From: Streptomonospora litoralis
Lineage (GTDB): Bacteria > Actinomycetota > Actinomycetes > Streptosporangiales > Streptosporangiaceae
Direction of reading: 5' to 3'
Assembly (NCBI RefSeq): GCF_004323735.1
Contig: NZ_CP036455.1
Location: forward strand, 4,645,101-4,709,100
DNA length: 64,000 nucleotides
In this document: piece by piece, positions 17,341 to 24,180 of the stretch
Layout of the letters: each line of letters opens with the position of its first letter
Numbering within the stretch: position 1 is the first letter of the stretch
Made by a program: the position numbers and the translations under genes
The notes under the pieces: model-generated
What the model was told of the DNA's origin: nothing
The model's input: only the letters and a program-made list of their open reading frames with translations
Database searches by the model: none

Positions 17341-17591
17341 CCGCCGCCGGTCCACCCGGGGAACCGCCCACCGCCACCGGCTTCCCCGAAGCCCCCGACC
17401 ACCCCGGCGAGCACTACCCCTACACCTTCGCCCACGTCACGCCCACCGCCTGGACCCAGGTATGCGACCGCTGCGGCCACCGCACCCGCATCGACACCGC
17501 ACCGCGTAACCGAACGCGCACCCGGCGCCGCCCCGCGCCTCCCGCGCCGCTGCCCTACCGCGACTACTTCACGATCGGATTCCAGACATGA
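17337..17591 (+). CDS. Hypothetical small CxxC protein, second of three coupled genes
   Basis: GTG 17337 overlaps the stop of the preceding gene in GTGA. The product has 84 residues with HYPYTFAHVTPTAWTQVCDR, CGHRTRID and a basic tail rich in Arg/Pro. The CDRCGH motif could be half of a zinc site, so a dimer or partner might complete it. No family name is known to me. The stop overlaps the next start in ATGA. Such tight coupling implies that the three products are needed together. Confidence 0.55.
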   Translation: MTAAGPPGEPPTATGFPEAPDHPGEHYPYTFAHVTPTAWTQVCDRCGHRTRIDTAPRNRTRTRRRPAPPAPLPYRDYFTIGFQT

Positions 17592-18022
17592 CCACACCCG
17601 CCACCATGCCGCCCACGACCATGCCGCCCAAGGCCAGGACGCCGGTGGCCCTACCCGCCCCCGACGCTCGCGCCCAGGCCCACCGCCTCAAAGCCCGCTT
17701 CCCCGGCGCGACCTGCTGGCACGGCACCCATACCCGCACCTGGTGGGCGACGCTGCCCGGCCTGCCCCACCTGATCGAAGCGCCCACACCCGCCGCCCTC
17801 GCCGACGCACTTGCCCAAGCACTGGCCGCCGCCCACGCACCTCCCATCCCGGCCGACCTGCTCGCGCCCACCCACCGCGTCCCACCCGCCCCCGCCACGT
17901 CGCAGCCCGCGTTCCGGACACGCTCCGCCCCGCGCCCCCGCCGCCGACCGGCGCGGCGGCCGTGGTCCCAGCGCCCGGTTCGGCCACAGAGCGCGATGGG
18001 GACGACGGCGCCCGTCGGCTGA
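17588..18022 (+). CDS. Hypothetical protein, third of three coupled genes
   Basis: ATG 17588 overlaps the preceding stop in ATGA. The 144-residue product has a small domain (RAQAHRLKARFPGATCWHGT, HTRTWWATLPGLPHLIEAPT, AALADALAQAL) similar in layout to short actinobacterial proteins with a repeated Trp/His beta-sheet and a final Ala-rich helix. A disordered Pro/Arg-rich tail follows. I do not recognise a function. The set faces away from the XRE/DUF397 pair and is probably controlled with it. Confidence 0.55.
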   Translation: MTTPATMPPTTMPPKARTPVALPAPDARAQAHRLKARFPGATCWHGTHTRTWWATLPGLPHLIEAPTPAALADALAQALAAAHAPPIPADLLAPTHRVPPAPATSQPAFRTRSAPRPRRRPARRPWSQRPVRPQSAMGTTAPVG

Positions 18023-18127
18023 CAACCGACCGGAATCCGACTCACCCGTCCCAGCCGCGCCCCCGTCCGTGACCAGGACGGGGGCGCATGCGCGCACTCA
18101 GTACCCGCGCGGAGACCCAGAGTTTTT

Positions 18128-18179
18128 GGAAATAATACTTCCAGATCGGGTTGACGGAGTCGGCCCCAACTCTTAGGTT
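18128..18179 (+). promoter_or_regulatory. Chitinase promoter with upstream dyad
   Basis: TTGACG at 18151-18156 and TAGGTT at 18174-18179 have 17-base spacing, giving a likely promoter with transcription from about 18186. The imperfect palindrome GGAAATAATACTTCC at 18128-18142 lies just upstream of the -35 hexamer, in an unusually AT-rich patch, and may be an activator or repressor site. The DasR-type TGGTCTAGACCA repeat common at streptomycete chitinase genes is not seen here. Confidence 0.5.
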
Positions 18180-18293
18180 TCTTAACACTTCAGGTGCGGA
18201 TCCGAACACTGAGAGCGAGCCCGGCCCGCATGCACCCGGGTTTGCGTCCTTTCCCCGCTCACGGACGCACGGACACCTGGAAGGAGCCCCTCC

Positions 18294-19388
18294 GTGACTC
18301 CCCGACAAACCCGACACGCCCGCCGCGGCCGGTTCTCCGGCCCCTTCACCCGGTTCCCGCGGCTCTCCGCGGCCCTGGCCGGTGCGGCGGCGCTGTCCAC
18401 CCTCGGCGTGGCGGCCGCCGCCGGCCCCGCCTTCTTCTCCGGTGCCGAGCCCGCCTCCGCCGCGCCTGCCGCGCAGGGCGAGAGCGCGGCCCAGGCCGAA
18501 ACCGCAGCGCAGGGCCAGTGGCTCACCGGCTACTGGCACAACTTCAGCAACGGCTCCACCACGATGCCGATCAGCGAAGTCCCCTCCGTCTACAACATGA
18601 TCGCGGTGGCCTTCGCCGGAAACACCGGAACGCCCGGCGGCATCACCTTCGACGTCGCCGAAGGCCAACTCGGCGGCTACACCGACCAGCAGTTCAAGAG
18701 CGACGTCGCCGCCGTCCAGGCCGAGGGCCGCAAGGTCGTGCTGTCCATCGGGGGCCAGAACGGCCACGTGGACGTCACCAACGCCGCCCAGGCGACCGAG
18801 TTCGCCAACACCGCCTACGGGCTGATGCAGGAGTACGGGTTCGACGGAGTCGACATCGACCTCGAACACGGCATCAACGCCCGGTACATGGAAGAGGCGC
18901 TGCGCCAGCTGCGGGCCAAGGCCGGATCGGACCTGATCATCACCATGGCCCCGCAGACCATCAACATGCAGGGCCCGAGCCACGCCTACTACCAGCTGAC
19001 GCAGAACATCAGCGACATCCTGACCATCGTCAACATGCAGTACTACAACTCCGGCACCATGCTGGGCTGCGACGACCAGGTCTACTCGCAGGGGACGGTC
19101 GACTTCCTGACCGCCCAGGCCTGCATCCAACTGGAAATGGGACTGAGCCCCGACCAGGTGGGACTGGGGCTGCCCGCCACCCCTGCCGCGGCGGGCGGCG
19201 GCTACCAGCCGGCCGGCAACGTCATCGACGCCCTGGACTGCCTCGAACAGGGGCGAAACTGCGGCTCCTTCACCCCGAGCGAGCCCTACGGGCCCATCGG
19301 CGGTGCTATGACGTGGTCGATCAACTGGGACGCCACGAACGGCTACGCCTTCGCCGACGCGCTGGGCGCCCGGCTGGGGACCGGCTGA
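18294..19388 (+). CDS. Secreted GH18 chitinase
   Basis: A 364-residue glycoside hydrolase family 18 enzyme that cleaves beta-1,4 links in chitin. The N-terminus is a signal peptide: basic start (RQTRHARRGR), hydrophobic stretch (LSAALAGAAALSTLGVAAAA), then an Ala-rich cleavage area near ASAAPA. The catalytic motif D184-G-V-D187-I-D189-L-E191 has all acids in place, Glu191 being the proton donor. VVLSIGG and the final MTWSINWD motif also fit. There is no separate chitin-binding domain. GTG 18294 is the start, with GGAAGGAG upstream. Two hairpins follow the gene. Confidence 0.95.
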   Translation: MTPRQTRHARRGRFSGPFTRFPRLSAALAGAAALSTLGVAAAAGPAFFSGAEPASAAPAAQGESAAQAETAAQGQWLTGYWHNFSNGSTTMPISEVPSVYNMIAVAFAGNTGTPGGITFDVAEGQLGGYTDQQFKSDVAAVQAEGRKVVLSIGGQNGHVDVTNAAQATEFANTAYGLMQEYGFDGVDIDLEHGINARYMEEALRQLRAKAGSDLIITMAPQTINMQGPSHAYYQLTQNISDILTIVNMQYYNSGTMLGCDDQVYSQGTVDFLTAQACIQLEMGLSPDQVGLGLPATPAAAGGGYQPAGNVIDALDCLEQGRNCGSFTPSEPYGPIGGAMTWSINWDATNGYAFADALGARLGTG

Positions 19389-19475
19389 TCGGCCGAGCAG
19401 CGGCAGCCGATCAGCCGCATCCGCGGCGCCGCGTGAGGCGCGGGCGGGCCGTCCGGCCCTGACCCCGCCGGAGGA

Positions 19476-19525
19476 GGTGGTCGGTCCCGGCGACACATTC
19501 CCCCCGCCTGCCGGGACCGACCACC
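19476..19525. terminator. Hairpin after the chitinase gene
   Basis: A perfect 16-bp stem (GGTGGTCGGTCCCGGC at 19476-19491 with its complement at 19510-19525) encloses an 18-base loop, 87 bases after the chitinase stop. There is no clear T-run. It may act as a terminator or protect the mRNA 3' end. Confidence 0.6.
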
Positions 19526-19627
19526 GTCGTATGAGGACACCCCCAACCGAGGACCCCCTATCGGGCTCCCCTCCCGGTCCACTCCCGTCGGCACGCCGAC
19601 GCCCTGCCCGGACCGGAAGCCCTCACC

Positions 19628-19680
19628 GAGAGGGTGCGGCGCACCAGACATCCCCTGGCGCCGCACCCTCTCTTCCTTTT
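19628..19680 (+). terminator. Intrinsic terminator between convergent genes
   Basis: A perfect 15-bp stem (GAGAGGGTGCGGCGC at 19628-19642, complement at 19658-19672) is followed by TTCCTTTT on the plus strand. It stops rightward transcripts from the chitinase gene and stands ten bases before the end of the leftward sigma-factor operon. Confidence 0.8.
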
Positions 19681-19689
19681 GCGCCTCTT

Positions 19690-20355
19690 TCACCACTTGT
19701 CGACGGGCACCGCGCGGCACGGCGCGGGCTCGCCCTGAGCGACGTAGTAAGCCGACGTCCGATGCTCGCCTTCCTGCGGCACGATGTTCTCGATGACCAT
19801 GGAGTCGCCCGAGTCCACGACGAACGACCACGGCACCTGCGAGCCCACCGCCGGCTGCGACTCCGGTCCCCCTGTCACGCCCGAGTCGCCCGAGTCGCCC
19901 GAGTAGGCCTTACCCACCGCGAACTCCCCGTCGCCGCTTTTCTTCCCGGGGAGCACGGTCATGCTGCCCACCCGCAGGTCGGAGGTGCAGCGGGTGCCCG
20001 GATCCGGATTCCTGATCTCCACAGTCACCCCCGCCTCCCTCAGGTCGGCGGCCAACGCCCGCTGATCGCCCCTATCGAGCGTCAGTTCCTCGATGCTGAC
20101 CTCCACGCTCCCGTCCTGCTTCTCCTCGACGGCGTAGGCCGGCGGCGCCGTCGCACCGGGCACCAGCACGAAGCCCGCGGCGACCGCCGCGCCGCCCGCC
20201 GCTGCCAGACCCAGGCGCGGGGCGGTGACCAGGCGACGCCGGGGCGCGGACTCCCGCGCGCCTTCCTCGTCCTGCCGGGCCGCGTTCAGCGCGACCTCCC
20301 GCTTCAGCTCGCTGAGCAGCCGGTCCTCGAACCGCGACGTCTTGTCCATAGTCAT
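19690..20355 (-). CDS. Membrane-anchored partner protein of the ECF sigma factor operon
   Basis: ATG 20355 overlaps the sigma-factor stop in ATGA, so the two are coupled. The 221-residue product has a short cytoplasmic part (KTSRFEDRLLSELKREVALN), one membrane segment (LGLAAAGGAAVAAGFVLVPG) and an extracellular domain with VEVSIEELTLDRGDQRAL and DLREAGVTVEIRNPDPG. This layout is seen in actinobacterial proteins encoded after ECF sigma genes. It could be an anti-sigma factor, but the zinc-anti-sigma motif H-x3-C-x2-C is absent from the short cytoplasmic part, so control of the sigma factor is a guess. Confidence 0.7.
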   Translation of the reverse strand: MTMDKTSRFEDRLLSELKREVALNAARQDEEGARESAPRRRLVTAPRLGLAAAGGAAVAAGFVLVPGATAPPAYAVEEKQDGSVEVSIEELTLDRGDQRALAADLREAGVTVEIRNPDPGTRCTSDLRVGSMTVLPGKKSGDGEFAVGKAYSGDSGDSGVTGGPESQPAVGSQVPWSFVVDSGDSMVIENIVPQEGEHRTSAYYVAQGEPAPCRAVPVDKW

Positions 20356-21047
20356 GCCTCTCCCTGTGCTTCCCGTGCGTAGGCGATCCGGACCGGCGGC
20401 TGCCCGCTCGGCCGGGCCGGTGCGGCATGCGGATTCGGGACCTGCGCGGGTCCCTGACCGAGCCCCTCCGCCGGTTCGTCCGCGGGTTCCTCCGCGCGCT
20501 CCCCCATCCCGGCACGCAGGAACTTGCGCGCCCGGTACAGCCGCACCCGTGCGGTCACCTTGCGGATGCCGAGTGCCGCCGCGGCCTCGGTGACGGTGAG
20601 CTGGTCGACCGCGACCAGCTCGATCACCTGACGCTCGCCCTCGGGCAGCTCCGCCAGCGACCGCAGCAGCCGGCGGGCCTCCCCTTCGGCGAGGATGCGC
20701 TCTTCCAAGCGGCCGATGTCGTCGGACTCCAGCAGCCGGCGGCCGGCGATGCGGCTGCCGCTGTCGGCCTCGCGCGCGGCGCGACGGCGTTCGGCCGAGA
20801 CCACGTTGCGCGCGATCCCGAACAGCCACGCCGACTCGTTTCCCAGCTCGGGCCGGAAGGTGTGCGCGGAGTCGACAACCGCCAGGAACACGTCGGCGGT
20901 CAGGTCCGCGGCGGTGTGCGGGTCCTCGACCCGCCGCGCCACGAACCGGGTGACCGCGTCGATATGCCGCCGGTAGAACTCCTCGAAGACCTCCGGATCG
21001 CGCGCGGCCTCCCGCGGACCCGCGCGTCTGCTGTGCTCACCTGCCAC
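20352..21047 (-). CDS. ECF-type RNA polymerase sigma factor
   Basis: A 231-residue sigma-70 group 4 protein. Region 2 covers about residues 18-85 (FEEFYRRHIDAVTRFVARRV, DPHTAADLTADVFLAVVDSA, AWLFGIARNVVSAERRR). Region 4 covers about 125-180 (LAELPEGERQVIELVAVDQL, TVTEAAAALGIRKVTARVRL). A Pro/Ala-rich tail of about 45 residues follows, which is longer than usual. It is coupled by ATGA to the membrane protein gene. Target genes are unknown; no obvious autoregulated promoter was identified in the 160 bases upstream. Confidence 0.93.
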   Translation of the reverse strand: MAGEHSRRAGPREAARDPEVFEEFYRRHIDAVTRFVARRVEDPHTAADLTADVFLAVVDSAHTFRPELGNESAWLFGIARNVVSAERRRAAREADSGSRIAGRRLLESDDIGRLEERILAEGEARRLLRSLAELPEGERQVIELVAVDQLTVTEAAAALGIRKVTARVRLYRARKFLRAGMGERAEEPADEPAEGLGQGPAQVPNPHAAPARPSGQPPVRIAYAREAQGEA

Positions 21048-21207
21048 TTGGCGCCTCTCTTACGCATCCTGGTCGCCTTCCGCCTGCGTTCACGGGTACT
21101 TGGCGACCGGAAAGCGAAGCGTTACCGCCGCTGGTCGGAGCTTTCACAGAGGTCCGCGGCGGTGTCGGGGCGGGAGGCGGCACGGGCCCGGTCGGGCTCG
21201 GGAGCGG

Positions 21208-21702
21208 TCAGCGGGTGCGTTCGTAGTGGCGGCGCGCCTTTTCGCGGTTGCCGCAGACGGCCATGGAGCACCAGCGGGCGCGGTTGGCGCGGCTGCGGTC
21301 GAGTAGGAACAGTCGGCACTCGCCGTTGTCGCAGGGGCGTAGTCGGCCGGGCATCCGCTCCTCGGTGGCGGCCCAGGCGAGTACCGCTTCGACGGCCAGC
21401 CGGGCGTGCGGGGGAGTCCGGAGTGTCCACTGCAGACCATCCGAGGTGAACTCCGGAATCCGGTCGACCCCTTCGAGCAGCGGGTTCAATGCGGCCGGGG
21501 AGCGTTCTCCCCTGACCACACCCTGCAGGGCGTCCCGCGCTTCGCGCAGCAGCGCCAGTTCCGCGGTGCTGCCGTCGCCGCCGTGCTCCCGCGCCCAGCG
21601 CCTGCCCGCGGACGACTCCCCGAGTGCGTCCTGCTCCTCGCCACCGACCAGTGGCCGGCTGTTGAGCAGGTCCAGCAGCACGTCCATCCACCACCACCCC
21701 AT
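21208..21702 (-). CDS. CGNR zinc-finger regulator (ABATE domain)
   Basis: A 164-residue protein: an N-terminal ABATE-type domain (MDVLLDLLNSRPL onward) and a C-terminal CGNR zinc finger, LRPCDNGECRLFLLDRSRAN followed by RARWCSMAVCGNREKARRHY, with four Cys. Such proteins are transcriptional regulators, often encoded opposite a hydrolase or transporter gene, as here. ATG 21702 gives the longer form; ATG 21687 is an alternative closer to the domain. The region between it and the divergent hydrolase gene holds two copies of a CTAAC-N20-GTTAG element. Confidence 0.85.
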   Translation of the reverse strand: MGWWWMDVLLDLLNSRPLVGGEEQDALGESSAGRRWAREHGGDGSTAELALLREARDALQGVVRGERSPAALNPLLEGVDRIPEFTSDGLQWTLRTPPHARLAVEAVLAWAATEERMPGRLRPCDNGECRLFLLDRSRANRARWCSMAVCGNREKARRHYERTR

Positions 21703-21732
21703 CTAACCGGATCGAATCCTTTGACAGGTTAG
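21703..21732. promoter_or_regulatory. Operator copy 1 between CGNR regulator and hydrolase
   Basis: CTAAC at 21703-21707 and GTTAG at 21728-21732 form an inverted repeat with 20 bases between, starting one base before the CGNR start codon. It overlaps TTGACA at 21721-21726, which has a weak TTGTAT 18 bases downstream and could serve the hydrolase gene. The identical architecture recurs at 21760-21789. Confidence 0.55.
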
Positions 21733-21759
21733 CCCATGTCGTGCTTGTATGACGAACTC

Positions 21760-21789
21760 CTAACTTGACCAATAGTTCGAAGGGGTTAG
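21760..21789. promoter_or_regulatory. Operator copy 2 between CGNR regulator and hydrolase
   Basis: CTAAC at 21760-21764 and GTTAG at 21785-21789 again enclose exactly 20 bases and end two bases before the hydrolase ATG. They overlap its ribosome binding site GAAGGGG. Two copies with identical spacing, one at each gene start, suggest that one dimeric regulator controls both directions. Confidence 0.55.
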
Positions 21790-21791
21790 AC

Positions 21792-22658
21792 ATGGGCTCG
21801 GTTCACCACCAGACCGCCACCGTCGAAGGCCACGAGATCTTCTACCGCGAAGCGGGCCCCGCCGACGCGCCCGTGATCGTCCTGCTGCACGGCTACCCGA
21901 CCAGCTCGTTCATGTTCCGCGAACTCATCCCGCTGCTGGCCGGGGACTACCACGTCGTCGCCCCGGACCACCTCGGCTTCGGCCGCTCCGCCGCTCCCCG
22001 CGTGGAGGAGTTCACCTACACCTTCGACGCCCTCGCCGAACTCACCTCGGGCCTGCTCGACCAACTGGGTTTGGACCGCTACGCCCTCTACGTCCAGGAC
22101 TACGGCGCCCCCATCGGATGGCGCCTCGCGCTCGAACACCCCGAACGGATCTCCGCCCTCGTCACCCAGAACGGCAACGGCTACGAGGACGGTTTCGTCG
22201 ACTCGTTCTGGACCGACGTCTGGGCCTACGCGGCGAACCCGGGCCCCGGAACCGAGCCCCCCGTCCGCGCCGCCCTGAGCCTCGACGCCATCCGCTGGCA
22301 ATACGTGCACGGGGTGCCCGACCCGAGCCTCGTCAGCCCGGACACCTGGGAGCACGACTTCGCCCACGTCTCCCGTGAAGGCAACGACGAGGTCCAGTTG
22401 GCGCTGTTCCGCGACTACGCGAACAACCGCCCGCTCTACCCGCTACTGCACGAATTCCTGCGCACCAGCGGGATCCCGGTGCTCGCCGTGTGGGGCCGCA
22501 ACGACGAGATCTTCGGCCCGGCGGGCGCGCGGGCCTTCGCCCGCGACGCCGAGGACGCGGAGGTCCACCTGATCGACGGCGGCCACTTCCTGTTGGAGAG
22601 CCACCTGGACGTCGTCGCCGGCTACATGCGCGGCTTCCTCGGGCGGGTGCTGGGTTGA
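21792..22658 (+). CDS. Alpha/beta hydrolase, haloalkane dehalogenase/epoxide hydrolase-like
   Basis: A 288-residue hydrolase. The oxyanion region is VLLHGYPTSSFMFREL. The nucleophile position is YVQDYGAPIGWRLALEHP with Asp103 in place of the Ser of esterases, as in haloalkane dehalogenases and epoxide hydrolases. The late acid is in LAVWGRNDEIF and the catalytic His in LIDGGHFLLES. The ATG at 21792 follows GAAGGGG. Divergent from the CGNR regulator with duplicated operators between, so it is probably induced by a substrate sensed by that protein. Dehalogenase and epoxide hydrolase cannot be told apart here. Confidence 0.88.
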   Translation: MGSVHHQTATVEGHEIFYREAGPADAPVIVLLHGYPTSSFMFRELIPLLAGDYHVVAPDHLGFGRSAAPRVEEFTYTFDALAELTSGLLDQLGLDRYALYVQDYGAPIGWRLALEHPERISALVTQNGNGYEDGFVDSFWTDVWAYAANPGPGTEPPVRAALSLDAIRWQYVHGVPDPSLVSPDTWEHDFAHVSREGNDEVQLALFRDYANNRPLYPLLHEFLRTSGIPVLAVWGRNDEIFGPAGARAFARDAEDAEVHLIDGGHFLLESHLDVVAGYMRGFLGRVLG

Positions 22659-22752
22659 GGAGGTCCGACCGACCACCCGCCCGCGGGGCCTCGCTCATGC
22701 CTCGCCGCTGCTGCCGGCGCGTGCGCCACGGGCGAGGATGCGTCGGCGCGCG

Positions 22753-23253
22753 TCATGCACGAGGCGCGGTGTCGTCGTCTTCGGCCGTCGGAACCGCGCG
22801 GCGGCGTTCGTACCTCCGCTGCGCGTCCGCGTGGGCCTGGCGGAGCAGCCCGATCGCGGTTTCGGAGGTGCGCGCCCCCGGAACCACGATGGCGATCCAT
22901 CCCAGGTCGGCATAGACCGGGTGCGGGATCAGGGTGTCCTCGGCGCCGTAGTCCACCGGCTCCCCGGCGCTCTCCGGACGTGCTCCCAAAAGCTCGGCGG
23001 ACCTCTCCTTGCCGACGTGGACGTTGAGACGCCACCGCCCCGGGTCGTCGAGCCCGGAAACCGGCTCGTCGGGGTAGTCCTTCGTGACGATCGTGGCATA
23101 GGGCTGCTCGCGACGGGGCACCTGCCCGTCGGGGGCGTAGTAGAAGAAGTGGTCGCCCCAGGCGATCTCCGGGTACTCGCTGCCCGCTGTCGGCGCGAGT
23201 TCGAGGACGCCGTCGAACCCGCGCACCGTGTCGAGGATCTGTTCCATACGCAT
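22753..23253 (-). CDS. DUF6194 family protein
   Basis: A 166-residue cytoplasmic protein with the DUF6194 pattern: EQILDTVRGFDGVLEL, PEIAWGDHFFYYAPDGQVPR, PYATIVTKDYPDEP, LNVHVGK and HPVYADLGWIAIVVPGARTS. Function is unknown; the layout resembles MmcQ/YjbR-like or phenotypically cryptic actinobacterial proteins. ATG 23253 or 23247 could start it; neither has a strong ribosome site, so the message may be short-leadered. It faces a MerR regulator across 40 bases that contain a perfect dyad, so the two are almost certainly co-regulated. Confidence 0.75.
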   Translation of the reverse strand: MRMEQILDTVRGFDGVLELAPTAGSEYPEIAWGDHFFYYAPDGQVPRREQPYATIVTKDYPDEPVSGLDDPGRWRLNVHVGKERSAELLGARPESAGEPVDYGAEDTLIPHPVYADLGWIAIVVPGARTSETAIGLLRQAHADAQRRYERRRAVPTAEDDDTAPRA

Positions 23254-23275
23254 ACTTCAAGTGTGAGGTTGAAGT
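23254..23275. promoter_or_regulatory. Perfect dyad operator between DUF6194 and the MerR gene
   Basis: ACTTCAA at 23254-23260 and TTGAAGT at 23269-23275 are a perfect 7-bp inverted repeat with 8 bases between. The dyad touches the DUF6194 start codon and lies 18 bases before the MerR ATG, in a gap of only 40 bases. The form resembles MerR-family operators, and the neighbouring regulator is the obvious ligand. Confidence 0.65.
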
Positions 23276-23293
23276 GCTTATGGAGGGTTTTGC

Positions 23294-24082
23294 ATGGCTG
23301 ACCCCGGTGGATCGGCGGATGGGCTCGGCATGTCCGCGGTGTCGGCGGCCACGGGCTACTCGCGCCAGCAGATCCGTGACCTGGAAGCCCTCGGCGTCAT
23401 CCCCGCCGCGCACCGAGCCCCCAACGGCTACCGCCGCTTCTCCCCCACCCATGTCCGCGACCTGCGTGCCTACCGGGATCTCGCAACCGCGGTGGGACCG
23501 GTGGAGGCCCGCCGGACCATGGCGCTGATCCGCACCGCGGCGCCGGACGAGGCGGCGGCCGCGGTGGCTTCACTCCACGCACGGCTGAACCGGGAGCGGG
23601 AGGAGGCGCTCGCGGCGCAGCGGGCGCTGCGCGCCGTCCGCGCCGAGGCGGCACTCGACTCCCCACCGGCCGCCGGAGACGCGATGACCATCACCGAACT
23701 GGCCGACGCGCTCGGCGTGCGCACCTCGACGCTCCGCTTCTGGGACAAGGCCGGGCTCGTGACACCGGAGCGCGTGACCGCGAAAGCGGGATCGGCGCGC
23801 CGCTACCCGCTCCAGGCGATCCGCGAGGCCCGCATCACCGCGGCGCTGAGGACTGCCGGCTACCGCGTCCCCGACGTCCGGCGAGCCATGGCCGCCGTCC
23901 GGGATCTGCACGACGTCGGCCGGTCGCTGGGCGCCCTCGAAGCCAGAGTCGACTCCATCGCACGGCGCACGCTGGCGCTGCTGCGCGCCGGCACGACGCT
24001 CGCCGACATCATCGCGCCCGAGCACCGGCCGGGCCGCACCGGCGACCCGGCTGCCGGCGACGCCGCCCCCCGCCGCGCATAG
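23294..24082 (+). CDS. MerR-family regulator with two MerR DNA-binding domains
   Basis: A 262-residue protein with two successive MerR-type HTH regions. The first spans about residues 13-75 (VSAATGYSRQQIRDLEALGV, NGYRRFSPTHVRDLRAYRDL); a helical linker follows. The second spans about 130-200 (MTITELADALGVRTSTLRFW, DKAGLVTPERVTAKAGSARR, YRVPDVRRAMAAVRDLHDVG), then a short dimer helix. Usual MerR proteins have one HTH per chain and dimerise, so this chain may behave as a built-in dimer or bind longer sites. ATG 23294 follows GGAGGG. It lies opposite DUF6194 with a dyad between. No effector domain is visible. Confidence 0.85.
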   Translation: MADPGGSADGLGMSAVSAATGYSRQQIRDLEALGVIPAAHRAPNGYRRFSPTHVRDLRAYRDLATAVGPVEARRTMALIRTAAPDEAAAAVASLHARLNREREEALAAQRALRAVRAEAALDSPPAAGDAMTITELADALGVRTSTLRFWDKAGLVTPERVTAKAGSARRYPLQAIREARITAALRTAGYRVPDVRRAMAAVRDLHDVGRSLGALEARVDSIARRTLALLRAGTTLADIIAPEHRPGRTGDPAAGDAAPRRA

Positions 24083-24128
24083 GCCGATAAGGCCGATCAA
24101 CTGCGCGGCGGCAGCGACGGCTTGGGTC

Positions 24129-24158
24129 CCGCGTCGGTGCGGCGACGCACCGACGCGG
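24129..24158. terminator. Bidirectional hairpin between merR and fbiC
   Basis: A perfect 13-bp stem (CCGCGTCGGTGCG at 24129-24141, complement at 24146-24158) with a GCGA tetraloop lies between two converging genes. No T-run is present, but the stem is very stable. Confidence 0.7.
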
Positions 24159-24180
24159 CGCTTCCCCGGGCAGAGCGGAC

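Noticed and set aside
18151-18179. DasR site at the chitinase promoter
   Set aside because: No TGGTCTAGACCA-like palindrome is present; only a different AT-rich dyad is seen.
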